Shown in pieces: positions 1 through 7,475 of a DNA stretch of 12,069 nt. Origin of the DNA: Candidatus Gastranaerophilales bacterium (GTDB lineage: Bacteria; Cyanobacteriota; Vampirovibrionia; Gastranaerophilales; Gastranaerophilaceae); NCBI GenBank assembly GCA_910587245.1, contig CAJULX010000041.1, positions 1 through 12,069 of the forward strand, written 5' to 3'. The notes beneath the pieces are model-generated. The model searched no databases. It was not told the origin of the DNA and worked only from the letters and a program-made list of their open reading frames with translations. Made by a program: the position numbers and the translations under genes. How positions within the stretch are numbered: the first letter of the stretch is position 1; each line of letters begins with the position of its first letter.

Positions 1-24
1 GGCTGAAAACTTAATAATATCAAT

Positions 25-114
25 GGAGAGGTGTCCGAGTGGTTTAAGGTGCAGACCTGGAACGTCTGTGTGGGGGCAACTCCACCGAGGGTTCGAATCC
101 CTCCCTTTCCGCCA
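25..114 (+). tRNA. tRNA-Ser (anticodon GGA)
   Basis: Type II tRNA with a long variable arm. The acceptor stem pairs GGAGAGG (25-31) with CCTTTCC (104-110), followed by discriminator G and an encoded CCA (112-114). The anticodon stem CAGAC/GTCTG encloses the loop CTGGAAC, giving anticodon GGA, which reads serine UCC/UCU. The variable arm is a GTGG/CCAC hairpin and the T arm is GAGGG-TTCGAAT-CCCTC. A TAATAT at 15-20 may be the -10 box. It contrasts with the second serine tRNA of the window, which has no encoded CCA. Confidence 0.97.
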
Positions 115-119
115 TTTGA

Positions 120-142
120 CTCCCTTTTATAAGGGGGTTTTT
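120..142 (+). terminator. rho-independent terminator of tRNA-Ser(GGA)
   Basis: A 7-bp stem, CTCCCTT (120-126) with AAGGGGG (131-137) including one T-G pair, closes a TTAT loop and is followed directly by five T (138-142). It begins five bases after the tRNA CCA end. The rest of the gap up to about 220 shows nothing I can assign. Confidence 0.85.
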
Positions 143-225
143 AATGTACAAAAAACCAAGAGCCAAAGTTTCAAAATTTAAATCAAAAATATCAGACCCG
201 GTGCACATTACTTTTTACCCTGTTA

Positions 226-254
226 TTGACAAAATAAAAATTTTATCATATAAA
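226..254 (+). promoter_or_regulatory. sigma-70 type promoter of the TetR-SDR operon
   Basis: A perfect -35 box TTGACA (226-231) is separated by 17 bases from TATAAA (249-254). The predicted transcription start is near 261, giving a leader of about 33 bases before the start codon at 294. The -10 box lies inside the palindrome described as the operator, the arrangement expected for a repressor that blocks its own promoter. Confidence 0.8.
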
Positions 255-276
255 GTAAGTAATTACTCACTTTATA
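249..276 (+). promoter_or_regulatory. palindromic operator, probable TetR-family autoregulatory site
   Basis: A 28-bp inverted repeat centred between 262 and 263 pairs at 13 of 14 positions; the only mismatch is 257/268. The left arm reads TATAAAGTAAGTAA and the right arm TTACTCACTTTATA. It covers the -10 box and the predicted transcription start. Size and position match operators of TetR-family repressors, which usually bind such palindromes as dimers next to their own gene. That the adjacent regulator binds it is inference. Confidence 0.75.
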
Positions 277-293
277 AAATATAGGAATCAGAT

Positions 294-917
294 ATGCAAA
301 CAGTAACTAAAAAAGAACAAACAATGCAAATTATTATAAATTCAGCAATTAAGTTGTTTTCATCAAAAGGTTATAGCGCAACAACAACAACATTAATTGC
401 AAAAGAAGCCGGAGTATCTGAAGGCATAATATTTAAACATTTTAAAAACAAAGAAAACCTTTTAAAAGAAATCGGTTCAATGGCCACAAGCGAAATTGTG
501 GAAAATATTTCGATAATTCCTCTTGTAAAAAATATTGAAAGCTCAAAAAATTACCCCCTTAGGGATTTTCTTAAATCAATCATTAAGGAAAGGCTTGAAT
601 TTTTTGAAAAAAATGCAGAGTTAATAAAATTATTATTAATCGAAATGCAGTATTCGCAAGACTTAAAACAGCAAACAAGCAAAATATTATTTCCAAAAGC
701 ACTTGAAGCGCTGCAGAGCATAAAAGAAATCATACAACAAAAAATAAATACACCTAAAAATCGAACAGATGCTATAGCAAGAATCTTTCTGGGATTCACA
801 CAATCTATAATTCTTCAAAAATATTTATTTCAAATTGAAATCTCTAAAGATGAAATACAAAAAGAATTAGATAATATATTAGATTTAATTGAAGACAGCA
901 TTAAAGGTGACTTATGA
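294..917 (+). CDS. TetR/AcrR-family transcriptional regulator
   Basis: A 207-residue protein, typical length for the family. The N-terminal DNA-binding domain covers about residues 10-57: a first helix (AIKLFSSKGY), then a helix-turn-helix (TTTTLIAKEAGVSEGIIFKHF, about 30-50) followed by the usual KENLL. The remaining alpha-helical part is the ligand-binding and dimerisation domain; its ligand cannot be deduced. The start at 294 follows AGGAATC at a short distance; a second ATG at 324 is possible but would leave less sequence before the first helix. Its stop overlaps the start of the dehydrogenase gene (ATGA, 914-917), so the two are translationally coupled. With the palindrome at 249-276 it probably represses its own operon until an inducer, perhaps a substrate of the dehydrogenase, binds. 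Confidence 0.9.
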   Translation: MQTVTKKEQTMQIIINSAIKLFSSKGYSATTTTLIAKEAGVSEGIIFKHFKNKENLLKEIGSMATSEIVENISIIPLVKNIESSKNYPLRDFLKSIIKERLEFFEKNAELIKLLLIEMQYSQDLKQQTSKILFPKALEALQSIKEIIQQKINTPKNRTDAIARIFLGFTQSIILQKYLFQIEISKDEIQKELDNILDLIEDSIKGDL

Positions 918-1669
918 AACTTAAAGGAAAAATTGCCATCATACCGGGTGGAAATTCAGGGATAGGAAAAGAAATTGCATTTGGATTCCTGGAAGAAGGA
1001 GCAACAGTAATTACCGCAAGTAGAAATGAAAAACGCGTGGCTAAAATGCAAAAACTGTTTACTGCCTTAGGATATACGGGTTGCAGCTTACAGGTTGATA
1101 TCACAAATAAAAACTGTGTTGAAGATTTAATGAAATATGTTAATCACAAATATGGGCACATAGATATTGTATTAAATAGTGCAGGATATTTTCCAATAAA
1201 CGATTCTCTTGATATAACACAAGAAGAATGGTCAAAAGTCATAGATATAAATTTAAACGGAGCCTTTTGGTGTGCGCAGGCTGCTGCAAAATATATGATA
1301 AAACAAGAATATGGAAGAATAATATTTATTACATCAGGTCAGGGAATTATGGGTATTCCCCTAATGGCACACTATTCAGCAGCAAAAGGCGGTGTTATTA
1401 CTCTTGCAAAAGCACTCGCTGCAGAATGGGGCAAATATAATATTACAGTAAATACAATAGCTCCAGGCCCCACAGCAACAGAACATGTAAATAATGACTT
1501 TCCTAAAGAATTCCTGGATAAACAATCACGGTCAATAGCCCTGAAACGTTTAGGAAACCCAAATGACTGCACAGGCCTTGCCATACTGCTCGCCTCAGAT
1601 GAAGGAAGCTACATTACAGGAACAACAATCCCTGTTGATGGCGGAATTACAAACACTATAATCGCATAA
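914..1669 (+). CDS. short-chain dehydrogenase/reductase (FabG-like SDR)
   Basis: A 251-residue classical SDR with a Rossmann fold. Visible motifs: the nucleotide-binding glycine motif GGNSGIG (12-18), S36-R37 after strand beta2, which favours NADP(H), a VDI at 61-63, NSAG (88-91, variant of NNAG), N113, catalytic S141, and YSAAK giving Y154 and K158; PGP at 184-186 and the C-terminal PVDGG (240-244) are also typical. The catalytic tetrad is complete, so the enzyme should be active as an oxidoreductase of an alcohol or ketone, substrate unknown. The residue before the glycine motif, normally Thr, is Pro (P11). It overlaps the TetR gene by four bases, so it is probably the regulated function. 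FabG itself is less likely because there are no fatty-acid synthesis genes nearby. Confidence 0.9.
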   Translation: MKLKGKIAIIPGGNSGIGKEIAFGFLEEGATVITASRNEKRVAKMQKLFTALGYTGCSLQVDITNKNCVEDLMKYVNHKYGHIDIVLNSAGYFPINDSLDITQEEWSKVIDINLNGAFWCAQAAAKYMIKQEYGRIIFITSGQGIMGIPLMAHYSAAKGGVITLAKALAAEWGKYNITVNTIAPGPTATEHVNNDFPKEFLDKQSRSIALKRLGNPNDCTGLAILLASDEGSYITGTTIPVDGGITNTIIA

Positions 1670-1671
1670 TT

Positions 1672-2145
1672 TTAATCAATTTTACAGTATTTTTTCAAGC
1701 ACTCTTTTTGGATAATTTCGGCTACAGCTTTTATAAAGGCTTCACAGGGTCTTTTTGCATAATATTCTTCCGTCCTTTTAGATAGCGCATAAGAAGTTTT
1801 ATTCTCATTATTAAGTTAACTCCTAAAAGTTCACGGTATGTGTTCGTATACACGGTTTATTCACTCTTTGGAAGCTTAATTCCAGAATTTTTTGATAATA
1901 TGCAAAATTTCTTGCAAGAATTCTCATATTCCGCATACCCTCAGCGTCTTTAAAACACCATGGGTGTATTTCCATGTGCCATATTTCAATGTCTGTCTGA
2001 TATAATAGGTATTTGCGTAATTGTAAATACTTTCTTTGAAAATTTCATTTAATGCCGTAAAAGTACACTCATCCTTGCGCAGTGAAGCGTTAAATAACAA
2101 TACCTTATTATAAAAATCCCGATTTAAAATCATTTTACAATCCAA
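1672..2145 (-). pseudogene. decayed gene of unknown family, several frameshifts and a stop
   Basis: On the minus strand, coding-like pieces occur in different frames. A 73-codon open frame (2145-1924) starts with an ATG. Another frame then continues with a run ending KLPKSE, a TAA, and VYTNTYRELLGVNL. From 1815 to 1672 a third frame gives 47 residues with no start codon, including KRTEEYYAKRPCEAF and AVAEIIQKE, ending at a TAA just after the SDR stop. Read together they look like one protein broken by at least two frameshifts and a nonsense codon. The EYYAKRPCEAF piece faintly resembles the YW-x-EMFARAFE pattern in large polyvalent proteins of mobile elements, but I would not rely on this. 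A second overlapping frame from the ATG near 1977 is also open for about 50 codons, so the reconstruction is uncertain. It fills the gap between the SDR and tRNA-Met. Confidence 0.4.
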
Positions 2146-2158
2146 AACATAATAAAAA

Positions 2159-2232
2159 TAGCTGGGGAGAGATTCGAACTCTCGACCTCACGGGTATGAG
2201 CCGTGCGCTCTCACCAACTGAGCTACCCAGCC
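2159..2232 (-). tRNA. tRNA-Met (anticodon CAT), elongator type
   Basis: On the minus strand the acceptor stem GGCTGGG pairs with CCCAGCT (first pair G-U), discriminator A, no CCA encoded. The D arm contains AGCTCAGTTGGTGAGAGC, the anticodon stem CACGG/CCGTG encloses CTCATAC, and the T arm is GAGAG-TTCGAAT-CTCTC. Anticodon CAT means methionine, or isoleucine if C34 is modified to lysidine. The paired first base and the stem sequence argue against the initiator tRNA. It lies 66 bases downstream of hisB on the same strand. Confidence 0.93.
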
Positions 2233-2298
2233 AAATAATTTGGTCAAAAATATTATCACAAGAATATAAAAAAAACGCAAGAAGTTTTTAAATATATT

Positions 2299-2883
2299 TT
2301 ATAAAATTCCTTTTGTTGAAGGCAGCTTATCGGGATTTTCCAAATTTAACGCACAAGCCGTCTTCATAGCCCTGGCAAATGCTTTAAATGAAGCTTCAAT
2401 AATATGATGTGTATCAAAACCCTCAATTTGTCTTATGTGAAGCGTAACACCTGCATTCTGTGCAAAAGTGTTATAGAAATGCACAAGCAGCACTGTTTCG
2501 AAATCGGAAGTACGTTCGTCCTTTAAATCAAATTTACAAATACAATACGCACGCCCCGAAATATCAATCACGCACTGACAAAGAGCATCGTCCATAGGTA
2601 TGAAAATATCCGCATAGCGATTTATACCCCTTTTGTCTCCAAAAGCCTCCCTGAAAGCTTGCCCCATGACTATCGCAGCATCTTCAATTAAATGATGCAT
2701 GTCATTATCAAGACTCTTTGCGGAAAGCTCAATATCAAATTTACCATGCACGCTAAATTCTCTTAGCATATGGCTGAAGAAATTTGAAGGCATTTCAATA
2801 TTATTTTTACCCTCACCTCTTAAATTTAATTTTAAAGAAATATCAGTTTCCTTTGTAGTTCTTATTTTTTCAACTATTTGCAT
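2299..2883 (-). CDS. hisB: imidazoleglycerol-phosphate dehydratase
   Basis: A 194-residue protein, full length for monofunctional HisB. It dehydrates imidazole-glycerol phosphate to imidazole-acetol phosphate in cytoplasmic histidine synthesis. The metal-binding histidines of the duplicated fold are visible: H38 (FFSHML), HHLIED at 63-68, H135 (LVHF), and THHIIEA at 158-164; LPSTKG near the end (187-192) is the family's C-terminal signature. The usual Asp of FFDHML is Ser here. The start codon overlaps the end of the upstream HisC-HAD gene by ten bases (2874-2883), so translation is coupled. The gene makes the substrate of its upstream neighbour. There is no phosphatase domain as in the bifunctional E. 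coli HisB; that activity may reside in the HisC fusion. Confidence 0.95.
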   Translation of the reverse strand: MQIVEKIRTTKETDISLKLNLRGEGKNNIEMPSNFFSHMLREFSVHGKFDIELSAKSLDNDMHHLIEDAAIVMGQAFREAFGDKRGINRYADIFIPMDDALCQCVIDISGRAYCICKFDLKDERTSDFETVLLVHFYNTFAQNAGVTLHIRQIEGFDTHHIIEASFKAFARAMKTACALNLENPDKLPSTKGIL

Positions 2884-4622
2884 ATTTTTTCATTCCTAAA
2901 TAAATCTAAAATTTTATAAGCGCCATCTACCACGCCTTTCGCTCCAAATTTTTTAAGTATGTCACAGGTTTCATTTACATTTGAGGCATTTGGCGGGATT
3001 ATACCGTAAACATCTACAAAAGCGTCACATCCCGCTTTTATATCATCAACCGTATCACCAAAGAAACATATATCTTCAAAGCAGCATTCTGTTTTAATTT
3101 TATTTAATCCGTCGGGACAAGGTTTCGACCTGCCATCCGGCACATCTTCAAGACATACAAAATAATCAAAAAAGTCCTTCAGTCCAAATTTTTCAAGCGA
3201 ATAAAACGCTTCTTTCTTTGGTCTGCCAGTAAATACAGCCAAATCATATTCTTTAGACAGCTCCTTAAAAAAACTGCTGTCTAAAACCAGTTTTTCATTA
3301 TCTATAGCACCTTTAGAACCCTCTTTTTCAGGGTTATAAAAAATATTCTGAAAAATTTCAACAAGTTTGGAATAATCAGCATTAACACCCTTCTTATCAA
3401 GCAGGTATTTTGTTAAATCCCAATCGTTTGATAAACCGCCGAGATTTTTTGCTTCCTGCATTTCGGAAGCCGTACATGGATAACCTGCAAAATATTCATA
3501 GGTCTTTTGAATAGCATACCTGTATGAATTTGAAACATCAAACACAACTCCGTCGAGATCAAAAACAAGAAGTTTCCTTGGCGTTACAGCCTCAATAATT
3601 TTTTTCGAATCTGTAAAAGACGGAATACTTATTCTTAAAAAATTTTTTAGAGTAGAATCTGAAAATCTTCTCACCAAAATTCCGTTTTTGAGAAGTTTTC
3701 TATAAATAAAATTGCATTTTTGTTTAAAATCAACAAGAATAAAATTTGCCTCGCTTTGATATGGAGTAAAGCCAAGTTTTTTAAATTCATTGTACAAATA
3801 TTCTTTCGATTTTAAAACCTCTTCTTTTACGGAAGAAAAATATTGATTATCAATAAGTGCATTAATTCCCGCATATACAGCCATAGAATTTACAGAATAA
3901 GGCGAAATAACTTTTCTAAAATTAGCGGTGAATTCTTTATCAGCAAGAATAAAACCAAGACGTAGTCCCGCAAGTGCATAATCTTTTGAAAAAGATTTGA
4001 CACAAATTAAATTTTTATATTTTTTAACAAGATTATAATAATCAATTTCACCATATCTTGAATAATTAACATAAGTTAAATCAAGCAGTACTATTCTATC
4101 GACACATTGTTTTAGTACATCTTCAATAACAAAAGGTTCTATAATGTCGCCCGTCGGATTATTTGGGCTTGCAAGATATATAATCTTTGTGTTGGATTTT
4201 AATTCATTCAAAAGAACATCGATTGAAAATTTCCATTTTTCAATATAATTAATATTTTTATATTCAGCCCCTATTATCTTAGAATATAATTTCGGCATAC
4301 TAAATGACGGACAAAATGCAAGCACGCTGTCTTGTAAACTCAAATATGATGATAAAACAATATTTATAGCTTCATCACACCCGTTTGTAAGTACAAAATT
4401 TTCTTTATCTAAATCAAATTTTTCGGCAAGAATCTTGATTAATTCACCATAGCACGGATACAAATTAAAGTATTTTAAATCAATATTTTTAAATGCATCA
4501 ATCACATGTTTTGAGGGACCAAAAATATTTTCATTCGAATCGAGCTTTAAAATACAATCAGGATAAAATTCATCAATTACATAAGGTTTAATATCTTTTA
4601 GCGTGCTTTTTTCATTAAACAT
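2874..4622 (-). CDS. hisC: histidinol-phosphate aminotransferase fused to HAD phosphatase
   Basis: A 582-residue fusion, counted from the ATG at 4622. Residues 1 to about 345 are a fold-type I PLP aminotransferase of the HisC type: LDSNEN (27-32), NGCDEAI (80-86), SPNNPTG (152-158), D181 with Y184, the PLP lysine K213 in SFSKDYALAGLRLGF, and an Arg at 330 near the C-terminal end. It converts imidazole-acetol phosphate to histidinol phosphate. Residues about 350-577 are a HAD hydrolase: nucleophile and acid D355 and D357 (FDLDGVV), T465 (FTGRP), K500, and GDTVDD (522-527). Its likely substrate is the aminotransferase's product, which would make it the histidinol-phosphatase, but this is inference. 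The frame is open upstream to an ATG at 4694 that would add a hydrophobic stretch and overlap the gene before; HisC homologues begin near the chosen start and a promoter sits just before it. Confidence 0.88.
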   Translation of the reverse strand: MFNEKSTLKDIKPYVIDEFYPDCILKLDSNENIFGPSKHVIDAFKNIDLKYFNLYPCYGELIKILAEKFDLDKENFVLTNGCDEAINIVLSSYLSLQDSVLAFCPSFSMPKLYSKIIGAEYKNINYIEKWKFSIDVLLNELKSNTKIIYLASPNNPTGDIIEPFVIEDVLKQCVDRIVLLDLTYVNYSRYGEIDYYNLVKKYKNLICVKSFSKDYALAGLRLGFILADKEFTANFRKVISPYSVNSMAVYAGINALIDNQYFSSVKEEVLKSKEYLYNEFKKLGFTPYQSEANFILVDFKQKCNFIYRKLLKNGILVRRFSDSTLKNFLRISIPSFTDSKKIIEAVTPRKLLVFDLDGVVFDVSNSYRYAIQKTYEYFAGYPCTASEMQEAKNLGGLSNDWDLTKYLLDKKGVNADYSKLVEIFQNIFYNPEKEGSKGAIDNEKLVLDSSFFKELSKEYDLAVFTGRPKKEAFYSLEKFGLKDFFDYFVCLEDVPDGRSKPCPDGLNKIKTECCFEDICFFGDTVDDIKAGCDAFVDVYGIIPPNASNVNETCDILKKFGAKGVVDGAYKILDLFRNEKICK

Positions 4623-4628
4623 AAAGAA

Positions 4629-4657
4629 ATTATACTTTAAAAAAGCCTCTAAAACAA
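4629..4657 (-). promoter_or_regulatory. probable promoter just upstream of hisC-HAD
   Basis: On the minus strand, TTGTTT is separated by 17 bases from a perfect TATAAT, and only six bases (TTCTTT) lie between this box and the ATG at 4622. Transcription would start at or next to the start codon, giving a leaderless mRNA; no Shine-Dalgarno sequence is seen before this ATG. This supports the shorter start for the fusion protein. Confidence 0.55.
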
Positions 4658-4687
4658 GAAAACAACAAAGGAAATATATTAAATATT

Positions 4688-5497
4688 TTACCATCCGTTG
4701 TTTGCATACATTTGCCTGTCTCTTGTTTCAACCCTTAAATTTGCAAGTTCTATATCATCATAATCAACATAAGCATGTTGAAAAAGATTACGTCCTGTTC
4801 TGACTGTTACCTCATTATCAGCACGAATAAGATTTCTCGGGATAATTATTTCCTGATTATCGCCATTAATGCTTAATTCGCCGATTTTTTGTCCGTTAAA
4901 GATAACTTCGGCAGGACTTGAATAAACATGAGCAATTCTATTTTGTCCCATTTCTTTTGCAAGCCTTGTATCCAAACCAATTACAGTTCCTATAACCAGT
5001 ACTGCTTCTTCTTTTTGCGAAACAGGAGACATATTAAATCTTTTTGTAAAAAATGTACCCGCAGATTTTATCCGAAAATCACCGGAATTTGCGGAAGTAT
5101 CGGCAAAAACATCGTCGCCTAAATGAAACAAATGCGCCTCAAGCTGTATATCATTAGGTTTTGAACGTTCTATACCAAGCTTTAAAGGCTGATTTAAAGA
5201 ATTTTTATCTATAGTCAAAGAATACGGCCTAAACCCCTCTTTTTCAACAGACAAAACTGTTGTGGAATCTATTTTTGTATTGAGTTCAAATTTTCCATCA
5301 CCGTCACTGTATGTTTCGTATCTTTGTTTTGGAATACTAACACGGGCTCTGTCAACAGGTTCGCCGCTTTGAGCATCCACTACCTGATTTTGAGCGTATA
5401 ATTTTTCATCCTGGCGCACTTTTCCTGAAATAACATCAGCAAATGAAAATGACACCGAAAGTAACAGTACAGCTAAAATAAACGTTATTCTTTTCAT
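4688..5497 (-). CDS. secreted beta-rich protein with carboxypeptidase-regulatory-like domain
   Basis: A 269-residue protein with a Sec signal peptide (MKRITFILAVLLLSVSFSFA, cut before D21). Residues about 38-105 look like a carboxypeptidase-regulatory-like beta sandwich: DAQSGEPVDRARVSI, then a GDGKFEL turn, then EKEGFRPYSLTI, the pattern of a secreted protein with an added Ig-like strand domain. The C-terminal half, with an EVIFNGQKIGEL segment and the closing YVDYDDIELANLRVE, resembles the last strands of a galactose-binding-like jelly roll. It is probably exported to the periplasm or cell surface; a catalytic role is not apparent. An AGGA lies about 14 bases before the ATG, a long spacing. 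It is upstream of hisC on the same strand, but the promoter inside the gap suggests no functional link. Confidence 0.7.
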   Translation of the reverse strand: MKRITFILAVLLLSVSFSFADVISGKVRQDEKLYAQNQVVDAQSGEPVDRARVSIPKQRYETYSDGDGKFELNTKIDSTTVLSVEKEGFRPYSLTIDKNSLNQPLKLGIERSKPNDIQLEAHLFHLGDDVFADTSANSGDFRIKSAGTFFTKRFNMSPVSQKEEAVLVIGTVIGLDTRLAKEMGQNRIAHVYSSPAEVIFNGQKIGELSINGDNQEIIIPRNLIRADNEVTVRTGRNLFQHAYVDYDDIELANLRVETRDRQMYANNGW

Positions 5498-5675
5498 AAA
5501 AAAATTCTCATCCTGAATTACAATTGTCTTTTAGCAAATTAAAATTCAAAATATTATTTTTTTAATTACACAGAAAGACAATATACTAAAAACAAAATAA
5601 AGCAGTACCTTTAGGGGATTTAAATGAAACAAAAACGCAATAAGAATATAAAATAAGATTAACGGAGGAAAATAA

Positions 5676-5894
5676 ATGAGTAAATTTTTAAATATCATGC
5701 AAGGAATCTGCTATATCCTTATTATAATAGGTGCGCTTAATTGGGGACTTGTAGGAACAATGAATTTCAACCTTGTGGAATACTTCTTTAATCAAGGTGT
5801 AATTACAAGAACTCTATATATAATAATCGGTATTGCAGCAATTATTTCAATAATTTTAACTGCAAAATACACTATGGATAATAGAGAATATTAA
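5676..5894 (+). CDS. DUF378 family small membrane protein
   Basis: A 72-residue protein with two membrane helices, about residues 8-28 and 44-64. The first contains GALNWGLVG (19-27), the signature of DUF378 (YuzA-like) proteins, and a charged tail (KYTMDNREY) closes it. Function of the family is unknown. The start is set by a strong Shine-Dalgarno, GGAGGA, seven bases upstream. It is the only plus-strand gene in this stretch and ends at a hairpin terminator shared with the convergent gene. Confidence 0.85.
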   Translation: MSKFLNIMQGICYILIIIGALNWGLVGTMNFNLVEYFFNQGVITRTLYIIIGIAAIISIILTAKYTMDNREY

Positions 5895-5904
5895 TGATTA
5901 TCTT

Positions 5905-5941
5905 AAACCATGCCTGTAATTATTTATTCAGGCGTGGTTTT
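5905..5941. terminator. bidirectional terminator between DUF378 and the 498-residue gene
   Basis: A stem of 12 bp, AAACCATGCCTG (5905-5916) with CAGGCGTGGTTT (5929-5940), includes one G-T pair and closes a 12-base AT-rich loop. T runs follow it on the plus strand (TTTTATTTATTT) and A residues precede it. It sits between converging genes and overlaps the end of the minus-strand gene. Confidence 0.8.
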
Positions 5942-7436
5942 ATTTATTTTCATCAGAATAGTTTTTAGTACCGGGAAATTCTTTACTTCCCGTGCGAAGC
6001 TCGGTTAATTTATATTGAATTTTTGGAATTAAAAATGCAATTCCCAAACATGAAACCAACATTCCAAGTGCTCTAAATGCAAAGTTCATATTTGTTGTTC
6101 TCTTTGCAAAATTCTGAACAAATTTAGCATCTATCTCTTTTATACCCTTATCTGATGCATATTTTACAAGATTTTGCGTAAAGTTATCTATACTGTCCCT
6201 AATACCTTCAACAGTTTTTCTTGTTACAAATTTCTTAGGATTAGATGCAGCACCATATGTTCCTGCATCAAGCGCTTTTTTAATAAATTCAGGATCAGTA
6301 TTCCATCCTGAAGACAAAACATCAACAACTTGTTGTTTTGATAATATAGATTCACCAAGCATCTTTGGCTGCAATTGCGACATTTTAAGCGCTTTTTCTT
6401 TATACAAATCACCGGTTACGGAATTAAATTCACTTAATGACGTTACATCTTTCTTGAATTTAATCTTAGCCAAAATATCAGACACACCGGAAGGCGTTTC
6501 TTTTGCATTTTTCTTAAATTCTTCTGTGCTGTATTTTTTATCGCCCATAGAATTGGTCAAATGATTTTTAAATACCTCAAGTGAATCCGGATGTATCGGC
6601 GTATTGCCTGTAGCTTTGTTCAAAAGACTCATAACATGCTGCGTAGCAAATAAATAGAAATAAATAGAAGTTGTATCTCTAAATAAAAACTCAAATCCTT
6701 CAACTTTATTTCTGGAATTTACAACACGTCCTGCAATCATACCAACATCAGTAGACATTAAACGCCAAGCTGTTTTATTTTCAAGATTGTAAGCAGCAGT
6801 TGAAAGAAAATCAGCTACGGCAGAGGCTCCTTTGAAAGAAATATTTTGCTCTCTGGCACTTTGCATAAAGCTATCCATGGATGGATACAAAGAAGCAGCA
6901 GCACCAAGCGGTATTACGCTTTGACCGTTTGAATTTTCATATGCGTTAGTACTTTTACTTAAGTTAGAAGTATCACTGGCAGATTGAACAGACGAATTTT
7001 CTTCCCTGCTTCTCGAAAGCTCGGTTATTTTTTGATTAATTTTAGGCAGCACAAAACCAAGGAAAAAGGTAGCTATTGCAGCGCTGCTTGCAACTTTAGC
7101 AAATTTAAACGCAATAGTCTTATTGGCACCTTCTTTAACATTATTTAAAAATGGCGCCCTGAGCTCATCTTTGCCTAAGTCGACATCAAGATTTTTAATA
7201 CCGATTTTATTTCCGATAAAGTCTCCAATTTTATTTAAAACCTTAACACCAAAAAGCCAAAAAACAGCACCCGTGGTTTCCTCACGAAGGCGCTCTCTTC
7301 CTTCAACTTTTCCTCCTCTTTTATACCCGTTATAAGTACGCCCGCCTGTGCAAGCAACTTCAATCATTGCTACGGGCAGAATTTTATCGGGATTCATTAA
7401 TGTTGATAATGCTTTAGTTGTATTAAAATTTAACAT
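5940..7436 (-). CDS. uncharacterised membrane protein with two related halves
   Basis: A 498-residue protein I cannot assign to a named family. Two halves share landmarks. Half one has GRTYNGYKRGGKVEGRERL (32-50), TTGAVFWLF, then a hydrophobic helix (about 112-130) ending FLGFVLPKINQKITEL (125-140). Half two has GRVVNSRNKVEGFEFLFR (236-253), TTSIYFYLF, then about 170 residues of polar helical sequence, and a second helix ending AFLIPKIQYKLTEL (467-480). Residues 141-175 are Ser/Asn-rich, probably a flexible linker. Two or more membrane helices and no signal peptide suggest an inner-membrane protein. There is no clear Shine-Dalgarno before the ATG at 7436. Possibly a lineage-specific family. 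The gene stands alone between a terminator-like hairpin and the bidirectional terminator. Confidence 0.75.
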   Translation of the reverse strand: MLNFNTTKALSTLMNPDKILPVAMIEVACTGGRTYNGYKRGGKVEGRERLREETTGAVFWLFGVKVLNKIGDFIGNKIGIKNLDVDLGKDELRAPFLNNVKEGANKTIAFKFAKVASSAAIATFFLGFVLPKINQKITELSRSREENSSVQSASDTSNLSKSTNAYENSNGQSVIPLGAAASLYPSMDSFMQSAREQNISFKGASAVADFLSTAAYNLENKTAWRLMSTDVGMIAGRVVNSRNKVEGFEFLFRDTTSIYFYLFATQHVMSLLNKATGNTPIHPDSLEVFKNHLTNSMGDKKYSTEEFKKNAKETPSGVSDILAKIKFKKDVTSLSEFNSVTGDLYKEKALKMSQLQPKMLGESILSKQQVVDVLSSGWNTDPEFIKKALDAGTYGAASNPKKFVTRKTVEGIRDSIDNFTQNLVKYASDKGIKEIDAKFVQNFAKRTTNMNFAFRALGMLVSCLGIAFLIPKIQYKLTELRTGSKEFPGTKNYSDENK

Positions 7437-7475
7437 CTTTGAATAATAATCAATCGGTCAGCAATACAAACCTTC

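Noticed and set aside
1228..1440. Overlapping plus-strand frame inside the SDR gene
   Set aside because: It lies wholly within the SDR coding region in another frame, and the SDR has all family motifs.
5623..5655. Ten-codon peptide (MKQKRNKNIK) before the DUF378 gene as a regulatory leader peptide
   Set aside because: It has an AGGGG upstream, but there is no attenuator hairpin between it and the gene and no codon run that suggests attenuation.
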